This document shows, in pieces, positions 35,166-48,778 of a stretch of 64,000 nt of DNA. Both the position numbers and the translations under genes were made by a program. Below the pieces are notes generated by a model that had not been told where the DNA came from, searched no databases, and saw only the letters and a program-made list of their open reading frames with translations. Every line of letters starts with the position of its first letter. The first letter of the stretch is position 1. This stretch comes from Brachynemurus nebulosus (Eukaryota; Arthropoda; Insecta; Neuroptera; Myrmeleontidae): NCBI GenBank assembly GCA_035578155.1, contig JAPWDM010000001.1, positions 80,354,925 through 80,418,924 on the forward strand. The letters run 5' to 3'.

Positions 35166-35880
35166 AGTGGGGCTCATTCCGATGCACAACAATACTATCA
35201 AATTGGGGTCAAATTTTGGATCCAACCCAATCTTTAAGGGGGTCGTGGGGCAACAAAACAGTAAAACTTTTCCAGACTGGTCGAAAATAATGTTTTGGTA
35301 AATTGTCTACGACATATCCAAAATTCAGCTTCCTAGGGTGATTTGGAGCGAGAGGAGGGGGAAAAATGAGTTTTGGATGGATCTAACACGCCCACAGCCC
35401 CCAACAATTAATGTAGGGGGTTGAAATTTTGTATGTTGATAGAGTCCGTACCTAGGGTGTACTTTTTGGACGTTTTAATATTTTACCCCACCCCCACCAT
35501 TTTTAAGCTGCAATTTCATCCTTTTTTGACGTTTTCGAAGTTTTTACCACGCGTACAGGTCACCCAAATAAACCTAGAAGGCTGAAGTTTTGTATTCGGA
35601 TTGAGTTAGTATCAAGGGTGTGCCTTCTGAGAGTCTTAAATTTTAACCTTTACCCCCACCATTTTTATACCAAGAAAAACATGATTTTTCTTGTTTTTTA
35701 GCAGTTTTGTCTAGGTCAAAATCTCCCCAAATAAACCTAGAGGGTTACAATTTTGTGTATAGTTAAAGTTAATACCCAGCCACTGCTATTTGGAGGTTTC
35801 AACTTTTAACTCTGACCCCGACGATTTTTACGCCAGTATTTCCTTGATTTTTTTGATTTTTTCTAACAAGCCTATGGTAT
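35165..35880 (+). repeat. ~125-bp diverged tandem units, right arm
   Basis: Units share ATAAACCTAGAAGGCTGAAG, ACCCCCACCATTTTTATACC and TTTGGAGGTTTCAACTTTTA. They are inverted relative to the units at 32220-32810. Confidence 0.75.
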
Positions 35881-36177
35881 TGTCATATGTGTTTAAAATG
35901 ATTTATTTTGATACTACTACAAGTAGGCAGGGTAAATTTAAAAAAAAAGTGAACTAACTGTTATAATACATCTTTATTTTTAGTCAGTTTTTATCTATAA
36001 AATATGAATTTAGGATTTTTTGGAAAGAAGAAATATCTTCGTAAACGCCTTCCAGTTCATTATTTAAGGTCCTTTTTTAATATTTAAAAATAAAACACAA
36101 AGGTTACTGGCGGATAAGCATGGGTAAGAATGCCCTCGTACGAATTGTTTTGGCTTCTTTCCTGCTAACTGCTATCG

Positions 36178-36383
36178 ACATAAAATTGAAATTTACTGAT
36201 ATTCAGCCCTTAAAAACTTAAACCATTTTTTTCAAGTCCCGATCAGCTGAACACTTATCATCAGTTTTGAAAACACCAAAATGACAATCCGCATGTACCC
36301 TTTCAACCACATTTAAATATCTTCAAAATACCGAAGATGTAGCGAAAAATTCGACTCCCGTGATGGGCCCCCACTGCTCACGG
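36178..36383 (-). repeat. Dispersed ~210-bp repeat, copy 2
   Basis: The reverse-orientation match of 21411-21624. Shared words include TTCAGCCCTTAAAAACTTAA against its counterpart, GAAAACACCAAAATGACAA, and GGGCCC next to CTGCTCACGGC. It abuts the foldback element exactly. Confidence 0.65.
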
Positions 36384-37319
36384 CTTTTTTTAAATATATA
36401 ATATGGTAAAATTAAACTTTTGTTTGATTAAACCACATAATATTCAGAAACAAACTTCGTATCTCTATACTAGCTTTCTCAATGTGGACAAAAGCTTACG
36501 TCACAAATGACCTAATTTGTCTTGACCTGGATGTGGACAAAAGCTTACGTCACAAATGACCTAAAAAGCAGACGCACAACATGTTACAACATAAATCTCG
36601 TATCAATGTATACGTGCTGTACACTTTTGTGTGTATTAACGTCACACTCTGTTTGTTAAAAGAGGGGACTGCACTGTATATTTACATCGTGTACATGCTA
36701 GTGTTTCGGTACCTGAATATTACTATATATGTATTCGCTTATTGTTGAAAGTGATGGATAATAATTGATCTGAACACGGCTATAGTTGTTGTGTGACTGA
36801 CACACTCAGGCGGTATCGAACCACACTCAGCCACACTGCTATCCACAATTTTTTACACATACGCTTAGGACGTGGATTAAACCATCATCAGGTTTTTAAT
36901 TTAACGGGAACTATGTTAACCAGATATCCTGGGACACGGTAAACTTACATTTGGGGAAGTTGTTAACAGTATAAACTACATTGAATATGCGAATGTACAG
37001 CTATTATAATATTTTTGATTAAAACGTATTTAACATATCTTAGAAAATTAAAATATTAAAATCATGGTATAATATAATACATCATTATTTTAATTATGGT
37101 ACTTAACTAGTTTACATTGTAATATTTAACATAAAGTACACATAATTAAAAAAATTCGAAAAGACAAAACGAAATACATTCATCACAAAATTACGTAAAA
37201 TGTTTCTAGAAAGGGTATTTGTTTTCAGAAGAAGGTAAAAACACAATAGGGAGTCACCAATGGGAAAGCATATCCGGGTAGAAAATAATAGTAATAAACA
37301 GCAAGGCAAGGGTGAAAAG
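36384..37319. other. Spacer with a 33-bp direct repeat
   Basis: The direct repeat starts ATGTGGACAAAAGCTTACGT and occurs at 36482-36514 and 36531-36563. Otherwise the stretch is AT-rich and no gene is supported. Confidence 0.5.
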
Positions 37320-38818
37320 AATGACTGCCCAACAAAAAATCAAACGTGGTCCAGGAAATGTGATCAGATAGAAAGCTTGATAGGAAGATCACAGAGTTCT
37401 GCAGCCTGAGACTTTGTCTAGTGCTTGAAACGGGATCGGAAGGAAACCTCCGTAAACTCTTGGATATCCCTTAAACAATGGCAGGATCATTATTAGACCA
37501 GGCCCCTGACGGAGAATAGGCCAGAGTTTAGAATTAATTTGGTACCACCACCGGTAGAAAAAACAGTATACATATATCCGAAGAAGAAGTTATTAGTGCG
37601 ATCAAAAGATTAAAAAATAATAAATCTTCGAGTCCAGGGGGTATCAACACCGAATTGCGAAATGGGTCATTACAATTATGGCGAACTGTTAGTAAGTTGA
37701 CGAATCAGTGCCTTAATCGTACACTAAGTTCCCAGAAAATATCATACCTTGTTTCTGTTCATAAAACAGGTGATCGTAAAAACCCCGACAATTATCGTGA
37801 CATCTGTATCAACAACACAATGTCTGAGTTATATGGAAGTGTACTGAAAACAAGAGTACAAGGAATTATTAACTCCAGAATAAATGAAGATCAGAGTAGT
37901 TTCTGCCCCGGTCGGTCATATGTAGACAATCTGTTCATCCTGCAGCAACTGCTGGCGAAAAGAAATGCGGTCAGCACAGAAATACACAGAAAGGCATAAG
38001 ACTCCGTTCCTAGAAACAAATTATGGGATACTCTTAATAAAATCGGAATGAACGTCGAGCTTATTGAAGTTCTAGGAGAGCTCTATGACAATAATAGAGT
38101 GGTCATAAAAACTAGCAATAAAACCTTTGCACTTATTTTCAGCTAGAAGAGTCTGCGGCAGAGTTGTTATATTTCACCTTTGCTTTTTAATGCCTATTTA
38201 GACCAGGTACTCGTAGGATGGAGGGACAGAAGCGCTGGGATGAGTATTCCCATTGACAATCATTATCTGCTGCCCTTGAACTTTGCGGAAGATCAGGTGG
38301 TTGTCCGACAGGATAAATATGACCTGGAATTTAACAATTAACTTTGAAAAAACAGAGTACTTGTGCACTAATCGCTCTGATACTTCTGACATTATAATTG
38401 ACGATAATGTTCAGTTAAAAGAAACCGATGGTTCCAAATACCTGGGGGTTTGAGTAATCAGAGTAGGAACTGGCAACCACGAAATGACAGGAGAAAGTGG
38501 CTTCAAGATAACATGCTTTCTCAATTCAGTCTGGTGGGACCAGCACATCTCCAAAAGAAATAAGGAGAGAATTGGGAACGCAATGGTGAAGTCGATAATG
38601 TTATGTAGATGTGAGGTCTGGGCACTTTAGCAAGAAGCAGAGCGGAAGCTGGAAGCCACCGAAATGTACTACTTTAGACGTAATGAAAGAGTGTCGAGAC
38701 TATCGGGTGAGAAATGAGCGAATCAGGACCATCATGAACGCAGAGGAGAGTGTGCTGGAAAGAATAGCAAAAGGAAGCCTAAAATGGTTCGGACACATGT
38801 TGCGGATAGATTAAATTC
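37320..38818 (+). pseudogene. RTE-like LINE reverse transcriptase remnant
   Basis: Coding-like pieces run in order on the plus strand. ISEEEVISAIKRLKNNKSSS and GINTEL (about 37575-37650) are followed by YLVSVHKTGDRKNPDNYRD (about 37745), INEDQSSFCPGRSYVDNLFI (about 37880) and LWDTLNKIGMNVELIEVLGE (about 38025). Then come SCCISPLLFNAYLDQVLVGW (about 38165), LNFAEDQVVVRQDKYDLEF (about 38277, where FADD has become FAED) and, near the end, AKGSLKWFGHMLRI (about 38770). The GHMLRI-type C-terminus is typical of RTE-related insect LINEs. Many stops and shifts break it. Part of the sequence before 37570 may be the degraded domain upstream of the RT. Confidence 0.75.
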
Positions 38819-38864
38819 GGTGGTTAAAGTTTGGGAGTGGCGATGCGGTTGTTAGTCGTATAAG

Positions 38865-38868
<4 letters not shown>

Positions 38869-38947
<79 letters not shown>

Positions 38948-38978
38948 TATATATATATATATATATATTTATTATATA

Positions 38979-39011
<33 letters not shown>

Positions 39012-39043
39012 TTTATATGTGTATATATATATATATACATATA

Positions 39044-39112
<69 letters not shown>
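38869..39112. repeat. (TA)n-rich microsatellite
   Basis: About 244 bp of TA with scattered interruptions (TTTAT, ACATA, TGTGTA). Confidence 0.95.
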
Positions 39113-39115
<3 letters not shown>

Positions 39116-40384
39116 TCGAATTGTAAAATCTTTTGAAACACCGAGTGGTTTCACATCTTTGGAACACTCAGTATAACGGACAAAAACTGTGTAGGCTATA
39201 ATCATTATCTATTGCATATGACAGCGCATTTGATACGCATCGAACAATCGTGTAGTAATTATTCACTGTACATGTATATATTTTTGGCGGTTTCGATGCG
39301 GTATTTGTACTCGAGCTGTCAATTAAAAATTTCTTTTTAATTTAAAACCATGAATTCGCCTCTGGATGTTTTACCAGGTAAGAGTTTAATTTATTAAACA
39401 TTGTTGGTTCTATTATTGTTAAAATAGTTAATTATTCTGTAAATCCTTTTTGTTTAAACTTATCTTGTGTATTATTACAAATTGTTTGGTTAACGTTAAA
39501 AACGTTTGGTGATTTTGTTACCTTTTTTTCTGTTGTTGTGTTACTTAATTGAACTTTTTTTGATGTTTTACCAGATGTTTGAATAAACTAGAAATTTTCC
39601 AAACATGTTTTCTGACAAGTAAAATGGAAGTCAATAATTGAGAGTTTTTGTAGAAATTATTGTAAATTGGACTCCAATTGGAAGGTATATTTGGATAATC
39701 GCTTATGATTCCAACGTATTGATGATGATTTGCCTGGCTCGTTGGAAGAAAGTTTTGTTCATGAGCTGACCTGAACACTCGTCAAGAGTCCTGGAGTTGG
39801 TTTAGATATTCTAGCATTAAACATCGGATCTCGTCAATTACTCAGATAAGTGATTCCTGTTTTCGTCATTTTTCTCTGTGATAAACTTCCATGAGTTAAC
39901 TTTGTACCGACCTGTGTGAGCCGGTTCTGTTCGTATTAAAACTTAGTGAATCATTGTGTTACTTACGTAATGGACAAATTTAGATCACAGAACCTTATTT
40001 TCCCATTTACAACTAATTTTTTTTATTGTAAAATTGATTTAATACTGATTTTCTGGCTTCTGTTTATATTTTTTTATCATAATGGGATAATTTTTTTTAT
40101 ACTGCCTTTTTTTATTTAGCTAATATTTGCTACAAATAAATTACTTGTCGTGTTTTCACAGAAATTTTAACATTTTCTATATTTTTCAAAAGTAGTTAAT
40201 TCGTGCCAACTTTATAATGATTTATACGTGCATAAAATTGGTTAACCCTGCTTTGCTTATATTTTTTCTTATTTAATCTTTTTTATTACGTTTAAGGCGG
40301 GTTACCCAATTCTGTGTCATTTTAATTGCAGACTTCAAAGATTGGTATAATTTTTATTTTGCTAGAATTAATAAAACAGTTTTA
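39113..40384. other. Spacer with a possible short 5' exon
   Basis: At 39351-39378 an ATG in a fair context (AAAACCATGA) opens MNSPLDVLP and runs straight into CCAG/GTAAGAG, a good splice-donor match. The word GATGTTTTACCAG occurs again at 39560-39572, there followed by ATG. No downstream exon is recognisable in the window, so this is only a possibility. Confidence 0.25.
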
Positions 40385-41083
40385 ATGATTCTTTAATTTT
40401 TTCATAAATTTAATCGAATGAAACAAATAAACGGCTTTTTATGGGTATATTGAACTGTAAAAAGCATACTTAACATTAATGGTTTTCTCGAAATTTTTAA
40501 TTCAGTGCTTGATTTTCCAAAAAGCAACCATAAACTCGTTTTTTCTTGATTTTTTAAATTCATGTAAAGTACGAAAAAGAAATTTTTTCTGAAAAAACAA
40601 TAGCTAATCCTTGTTGAGAACTTATTCGAGTTTTTAAAACACACTTTTAATTTTCTGTGTGATCATTGGTTGCTGAGATATCGATGGTTAAAGACGAAAT
40701 GATCCTTTTTCATTCAAAGTCCGATATCTCAGCGAGAAGTGGTTGTATAAAGGTCTAAAAAATAGCAAATTAAAGCTGAGTGAACAAGTTATCCGGTCCA
40801 TATGGTGGCTAAGTCGGAAAATTTTCGTGGTGGAAAAAGTCCGTGGACCAAAAAAAGAAACCGAAAAAATTTCGAAAATTTATTTTTTAGTGTATTTATT
40901 AGGATTGAGCGGTACACGTTGCTTTGAAAATTTTTTTATCCCAAGATCTCGAAACTAGAAACTCCTATCTTTAAATTGCTTTGCTTACGACTCCTATACG
41001 ACCATTTTTCACAAAGATACAGCCATTCGAGAAATCGCTAAAAATTTGGAATTTTTTTTGATCTTTTAATTTTTTTCGCTAGT
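40385..41083 (+). repeat. ~700-bp dispersed repeat, copy 1
   Basis: It aligns with 50904-51617 in the same orientation. Shared words are ATTGGTTGCTGAGATATCGA, TCCGATATCTCAGCGAGAAG and GATACAGCCATT. GCTGAGATATCG (40672) and CGATATCTCAGC (40722) form a 12-bp inverted repeat. Both copies end CTAGTGTAT-like and run into TA-rich sequence. Confidence 0.8.
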
Positions 41084-41086
41084 GTA

Positions 41087-41164
<78 letters not shown>
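41084..41164. repeat. (TA)n microsatellite
   Basis: About 80 bp, directly after the dispersed repeat. Confidence 0.95.
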
Positions 41165-41167
<3 letters not shown>

Positions 41168-42169
41168 GTTTTTGAAAGTGCAGTGGTTTTCAATATATAA
41201 TAAATTTTTAACAAGAAAATGGCATGGAATTCTTTAAAATCATATTTAAGTATTTTGTGAAATTTAAATTTGGGAAATTTATTTAAAAAGAAATGAAGTT
41301 TTATTTTGCAATTTATTTACAAATCTTAGTATTTAGTACAAATTTTTTTTAGTTATAAATATAGTTACATATATGTAAGTAAAGAATATAAGAAAAGTTT
41401 GTGCATCGGTTTCAAGTGCTAATTTATCGTCGAGCCAAACCTTCAGTCGATTTACAATATTCACAGGCAAAAATATTTTGATTAGTTTGAATTAGTAAAT
41501 TTAAATATTTGCTTGATTAAATCTAGTTAAGTATAAAATTAAATGATGTTTACTCAAAGTTTAACTTAGTTTCCTTTTATATTTACGTATATATTTACAA
41601 ATTGGTTGGAATTTAAGTGTTTAAAAGTTTCAAAACGTGCAAATCATTATCATAAATTATTTCTTTAATTTAAAAAAAAATTTACATATGCACTTGAAAA
41701 TTAAACTTTAAACTAATATCCTTGCACGTTCATTAAAATATTTAAACGTATTTTTGTAAAATTTGGTTATCATAGTTTAAGAATTAATATGGTACTATAA
41801 TTTTGTGGCAACCATTTTGATGTTTCCGTTACAACACATTACTTTGTGCATGGTATTTCGATGTACACACGTTCAATCTTTGCTATACGGTCTCAATTGA
41901 ATTCATTATATTTTTCAGTCCAAATACTCTTATCATGAAGTCATAAGAGTGTTTGGACTTATTGGTTCTTTTTGATTAAAGAATCAATAGTTTAAAAAAG
42001 AAAGCATTTTTAAATTTTCGCCATAGATGATGAGAACCTCGAGATCGAGAAATAAATTTCCCAAAATCGGGGTCGATCTTCTCATGTATGTGTACAAGGC
42101 ATTTTAATTTACCCTAAAAGACAATTATAAACGAGAGAAAATTCCAAAAAATCGTAATAATATAAATAT

Positions 42170-42171
<2 letters not shown>
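41165..42171. other. AT-rich spacer
   Basis: Nothing is recognised except the hairpin at 41918-41958. Confidence 0.45.
41918..41958. repeat. 16-bp stem hairpin
   Basis: GTCCAAATACTCTTAT (41918-41933) pairs with ATAAGAGTGTTTGGAC (41943-41958), with one G-T pair, around CATGAAGTC. The role is unknown. Confidence 0.7.

Positions 42172-42237
<66 letters not shown>
42172..42237. repeat. (TA)n microsatellite
   Basis: About 65 bp of alternating TA. Confidence 0.95.
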
Positions 42238-42242
<5 letters not shown>

Positions 42243-42861
42243 TTAAAATATAAAGAGGTAAAATATAAAATATGAAAGAACTAGGTCGTGGTTATATAGG
42301 AAGACTGCACGCGCGTGCGGGCGCGAGTAAATGTTTTTATTTTGTCAGATTTTAATATTTTTAGTATTTTTCACAATAAATTATAAATGCCAACAATAAA
42401 TAAATAAATTTTTAACAATAACCTGAACTGAAAACTAAAATTTGAGTGATTTAATTTGTGAAAATTCATATTCTAAATACCTACCCCTATTCTTTTTAAT
42501 CGAATTAGTATTCATTATAAATTGTAATGTTATAAAAGTTTTTGGATTTTTCCTATTTCAGTTGTCGGCAATAGTCGATCTTATTTATATATAAAGGAAT
42601 GCCGGCCCTTTTGATTTGTTTCTATTCATCCTATATGCAAAATAGGTCGGGTCGCATTTTTAATGAAATTAAATTTTTACCTTTATATTATAGTCGCCGG
42701 TTTGTTTTTTATTAGTATCGGTTTGTATAAAATTAGGACGTAGCTTTGAAATCTATAAACAAAATTTTGATATATTGTATTTTTCACCCTTTTTTCGCAA
42801 AACTAGCCCCTAAATTTTAATCTCCAACCACCCCTGTTCACGTAATTTATACAAGTTACAT
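42238..42861. other. Spacer with possible inverted-end motif
   Basis: AGGTCGTGGTTAT (42283-42295) is matched exactly, inverted, at 43326-43338. A short GC-rich stretch (GCACGCGCGTGCGGGCGCG) lies near 42308, odd in this AT-rich context. A 1.06-kb element between the two motifs is possible but unproven. Confidence 0.35.
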
Positions 42862-43055
42862 ATTAATAGGTAGCTCTTTAAACTTCAAAATTTAAACTTT
42901 TGCTCTATCTGTTACCGTTTTCGAGATATTTGAAAAATTAAGTTTTTAACCCAATTTTTGAAGGGTGATTTCACCCCTTCAAACCGTTTTACAGCCGCTA
43001 AAAAAAATATGTCTCTTATTTTTCGATGTTCTACAACATATCAAACAATAAACAA
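42862..43055 (+). repeat. Dispersed repeat G, copy 2
   Basis: Closest relative of 10131-10345: TAGGTAGCTCTTTAAA, AACTTTTGCTCTATC and ACCGTTTTCGAGATATTT, ending TTCTACAACATATCA. Confidence 0.75.
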
Positions 43056-43908
43056 AATCGGAGGGTACACCCCCGTGACATTCCTTGTTAGAAATATTAG
43101 CCACTGTCAGTTACAATATGATGAAAGTTTTTGTATCTTCCTTATTTTAAAGATCGGTCTCATTTATATATAAAGGGGCCATTCAGTCTTCTAATTTGTT
43201 TGTTCACCTTATGAAAGTCTATTTATTTTCAGTAGCTCCGACTATTCATTGTCACCAACAATATAATAAATTTTTTTGGAATTAACTGGTTTTAATGGAC
43301 GGTCTTATTTGTACCAAGAAAAGACATAACCACGACCTTATTATTTCAGAAAATTTTGTTATATAAAAATTTGCGTGAAAATGTGGTGATATAATTTTAG
43401 TTAGTATGCTTAAATACACACTCAAATTCCTTCTCTTACATATATAAACTAAAAATTAAAATACAAAACTGATAATTTGTTCCAAAATAGATGAGTATAT
43501 AATGATATGTAGATGAGTATATAATGATATGTAGATAATGATAAATAGATGAGTATAATAGTTCCAAAATGAGTGTATCTCATTTAGTGGACTAGAATGA
43601 CGTAACATTTTTACTAAAGCTTTGAATATAAACGCTATTGTGATTTTGTTCATTTAACTTCGTGAAAGCACTGCTCATTGTTACACTTTTACGATTTTAC
43701 CAAAACTCACAAGGAAAGGTATGCAACTGTATCTCTTAAAAATTTTTGAAACTTTGGTGAATTGCAGACCTTATTAAAACTAATCACAAGCCATATCTCG
43801 TTCGTGCCCATAAGCGGTTTGAGGAGGTGAAACTCATTCCTGAAAATTTGATTTTTTTTGTTTTAAATTTTCTTAAATATCTTGCAAATGGTAAGAGCTT
43901 TGATAGGG

Positions 43909-43913
<5 letters not shown>
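43056..43913. other. Spacer with 22-bp tandem repeat
   Basis: AGATGAGTATATAATGATAT occurs twice in tandem (43489-43532), with degenerate copies to 43557. TTATATATAAAGG near 43163 repeats a word at 42581. Confidence 0.5.

Positions 43914-43986
<73 letters not shown>
43914..43986. repeat. (TA)n microsatellite
   Basis: About 73 bp of alternating TA. Confidence 0.95.
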
Positions 43987-46037
<2,051 letters not shown>

Positions 46038-46169
46038 CTGGTGTTTTGTATAAGTTTGACCTATTTGCAAAGTTACGTTACACCAGAAGGTTGAATAAAC
46101 AACAATTGTCCACAATTGGTGCGTAGCAGCACTTTATATTTTAAAATTATATTTTATTTTTAAGAAAGT

Positions 46170-46476
46170 TTTTGACACCCTCTCAAAAAGTTGCTCGTTC
46201 AATTTTGTCACAGTTGCTTTCTGAACGCTTCGGCATCGAATCTACTAACTTTGTGCAAACATCACAGTTTTTGGTGTATAGTGTAGTTTTTCACGGTCTT
46301 TTCTTACGTGGTATGTTTTTTAGAATTTCATATTTCTGAAAATGCTTAACAGCATTACAAACCATCGTTTTAGAGCATCCGAAGTGGTGCACTATTGTAC
46401 TGTAGGACCATTTCTTTTCATATAGATTTAAACTCACTTTACGCAATATAAGATCGCAGTTTTTATTTTTATTCAT
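46170..46476 (-). pseudogene. Tc1-like transposase, N-terminal remnant
   Basis: From 46476 the minus strand reads a paired-type helix-turn-helix start. The pieces are LNLYEKKWSYSTIVHHFGCS, then KTMVCNAVKHFQKYEILKNI and PRKKRP, followed by a stop in place of the usual R of GRPRKTT, then KTTLYTK in the same frame. This is the order of the Tc1 DNA-binding domain. It degrades after about 100 codons and no DDE domain is found, so it is a short relic. The identification is from motif pattern only. Confidence 0.6.
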
Positions 46477-46624
46477 AATTATTAAATACTAATAATATAC
46501 TTAAATACAATTTATAACTAAAATAAACCTTTAATATTTTAATACAACCACAAACAATTGTGGCAACTTCACGACAAAGGTAAATACCCCTGTCGCAGCA
46601 TCCTGCATAACATAGCGAATTTCC

Positions 46625-46945
46625 GTTTATAAAAGTTTTAGTTTTTCTTGGAAACTAGTTGACATAGCATAATAGTTTGAAGTCCTTTTTTATGTGATTT
46701 TTTCTCCTCTTTCCAATAGTGTAAAAAAATTTTACAAAAATTTTTGAATAAGAGGAAATTTTGGCAAAAAGTTAATTTTTTTCACGAAAATTGCTAAAAA
46801 AGACATGTTCCAGGCATCGGTTGTGTCTGGTTAACGAACTCGTCCAACGGTTTGGGACTTCCAATATTTTCACCAAATTTCATAAACGTAAGACATTTCG
46901 TTCGAGAATTATCGCGCGGACACACACACACGCACACACACACAC

Positions 46946-47020
<75 letters not shown>

Positions 47021-47115
47021 AATTTTAGTGACTATTTTTTTCGGTTTCTAGGGACCTCAAAACAAATTTCTGCCATAGTCCCGGGCTCAAGTCGCGTCAT
47101 GACAGTGGCTGTAAT
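46625..47115 (+). repeat. Repeat H with internal (TA)n, copy 1
   Basis: It aligns with 47320-47830. Shared words include ATAATAGTT, GTGTAAAAAAATTT, CTCGTCCAA/CTCATCCAA, GGACTTCCAA, then (TA)n, then AAATTTTAGTGA and GGGACCTCAAAACAAATTTC. The (TA)n tract (46948-47020) lies at the same place in both copies. Confidence 0.75.
46948..47020. repeat. (TA)n inside repeat H copy 1
   Basis: It is preceded by CACACACACGCACACACACA, so the tract here is a compound (CA)n(TA)n. Confidence 0.95.
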
Positions 47116-47319
47116 AGCGAATTCCATTCGCTAAAACTGTCAACAGTGATGTACTTATTTGAAAAATATGTATATTAGAGGTACAAATACATACATTCAC
47201 ATACATAGATATACGTATACTATTGCAGTTATAGTGAGTTATATACATACATACACATTATATGATTATACACATACAACATAGCTGTAAACACACTAAA
47301 ATTATAGAAAATAAATTGA

Positions 47320-47623
47320 CTTTTTTTTTCTTATTTTCTCAAAAACTAGCTAACCTAGAATAATAGTTCCAAAACCTTTTTTATGTCATTTTTTCCCGTC
47401 TTTGCAATGGTGTAAAAAAATTTGACAAAATCTTTTAAATTATAGCAAATTTTGGCCAAAAACTCATTTTCACGAAAAATGCTCAAAAAACCATGTTCCT
47501 GAGCGCCGACGTTTTTGGCTGAAGAACTCATCCAAGATTTTTGGACTTCCAACGTTGTCACCAAATTTCGTAAAACTAGCAGTTTTTCCTGAAGCGCTAT
47601 CGTGCTGATACATAAATACATAA

Positions 47624-47719
<96 letters not shown>

Positions 47720-47830
47720 TTTAGTGAATGTTATTTTTGGGCTCTAGGGACCTCAAAACAAATTTCTGCCATATTTTCGGGCTGAACTTCGACTATGGCT
47801 AACACCATAATAGCTGAATTTCCAGAATTC
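47320..47830 (+). repeat. Repeat H with internal (TA)n, copy 2
   Basis: About 700 bp from copy 1 and in the same orientation. It ends TTTCTGCCATATTTTCGGGC where copy 1 has TTTCTGCCATAGTCCCGGGC. Confidence 0.75.
47630..47715. repeat. (TA)n inside repeat H copy 2
   Basis: About 86 bp, preceded by the ATACATAAATACATAAATAC run. Confidence 0.95.
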
Positions 47831-48039
47831 TTTCTGGAAATTCGCTAAAAGTTAAAATATTAATAGCGTTTTTAAATAGTTGACCAAACAAAAAATAGTG
47901 TCTACAATTCAAATAGTAAATAAACTTCTGTATTTATGAGATGGGTTAGGGAGATGTGTACGTCGTGTTAAGACAAGACAACGCATATTATTTTTTTAAA
48001 AGGAAACTTACGTACGAGCTTCATCTAATAACTTATCTA

Positions 48040-48495
48040 TATACAGGGTGTTAGTAAATAAGTGCGAAAGATTTTAACAGGTGATTGCTGAGGTTCTGTT
48101 ATGTAGAAAAGTTCATATAAACCCAGGTCCGAAGACGCTTAGTTTCCAAGATACAGATTAGACGTGCTAGTAGATAGCCCATACCGGTTTTTTGGTACGA
48201 ATAATAACTGGAAATTATTTTTATCTTGAAAACGGCTTCATGAGCGACAAAATACTAAGAGGTCATTTTTGTCAACAATTCATGGAACATTTAAAAAAAA
48301 TATTTTCGATTTGGAAAAAATCAGTGACTTACCTTTTTTTTCTTCAAAAATATGTCGTTACATGGCCGTACGGACGCCACTGGTTTGAATGGAAATGTTC
48401 TGTCTACTTCAGAATATGGGTAGGTATTTATCCTGTTATAGCGTGTTCCAAATTTTTTGTCAATATCTTAAAACGTTTTTGAAATATTTAAGAAA

Positions 48496-48527
<32 letters not shown>

Positions 48528-48660
48528 CGAGAAAATGAACACCCTGTATCTTGGAAACTAAGCGTTTTCGGACCTGGGTTTATATGAACTTTTTCTCATA
48601 AGAGAACCTCAGCAATCAACTGTTAAAATTTTTCGCACTTATTCAATAACACCCTGTATA
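48040..48660. mobile_element. Inverted-repeat element, TATACAGGGTGTT ends
   Basis: Arms of about 115 bp: TATACAGGGTGTTAGTAAAT at the left, and the complement of ATTCAATAACACCCTGTATA at the right. Pairing continues through ATATAAACCCAGGTCCGAA and CTTAGTTTCCAAGATACAG. An A-run of about 26 (48500-48526) lies before the right arm. A 96-codon frame at 48192-48482 has no recognisable domain. The element is non-autonomous as far as I can see. Confidence 0.8.
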
Positions 48661-48778
48661 TGTTTCACACACAAATAGCTGTTCTTAATTATGTGGCCAC
48701 CACTGTATATATAAAAACTGTACCAAGTGATTTTATGGAGTGTACTAAGTGATTTTTATTTATATATAAACTGTACTA

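Noticed and set aside
48192..48482. 96-codon frame inside an inverted-repeat element as a possible transposase
   Set aside because: No catalytic motif is seen. It is short, its first codon is weak, and the surrounding sequence is AT-rich filler.
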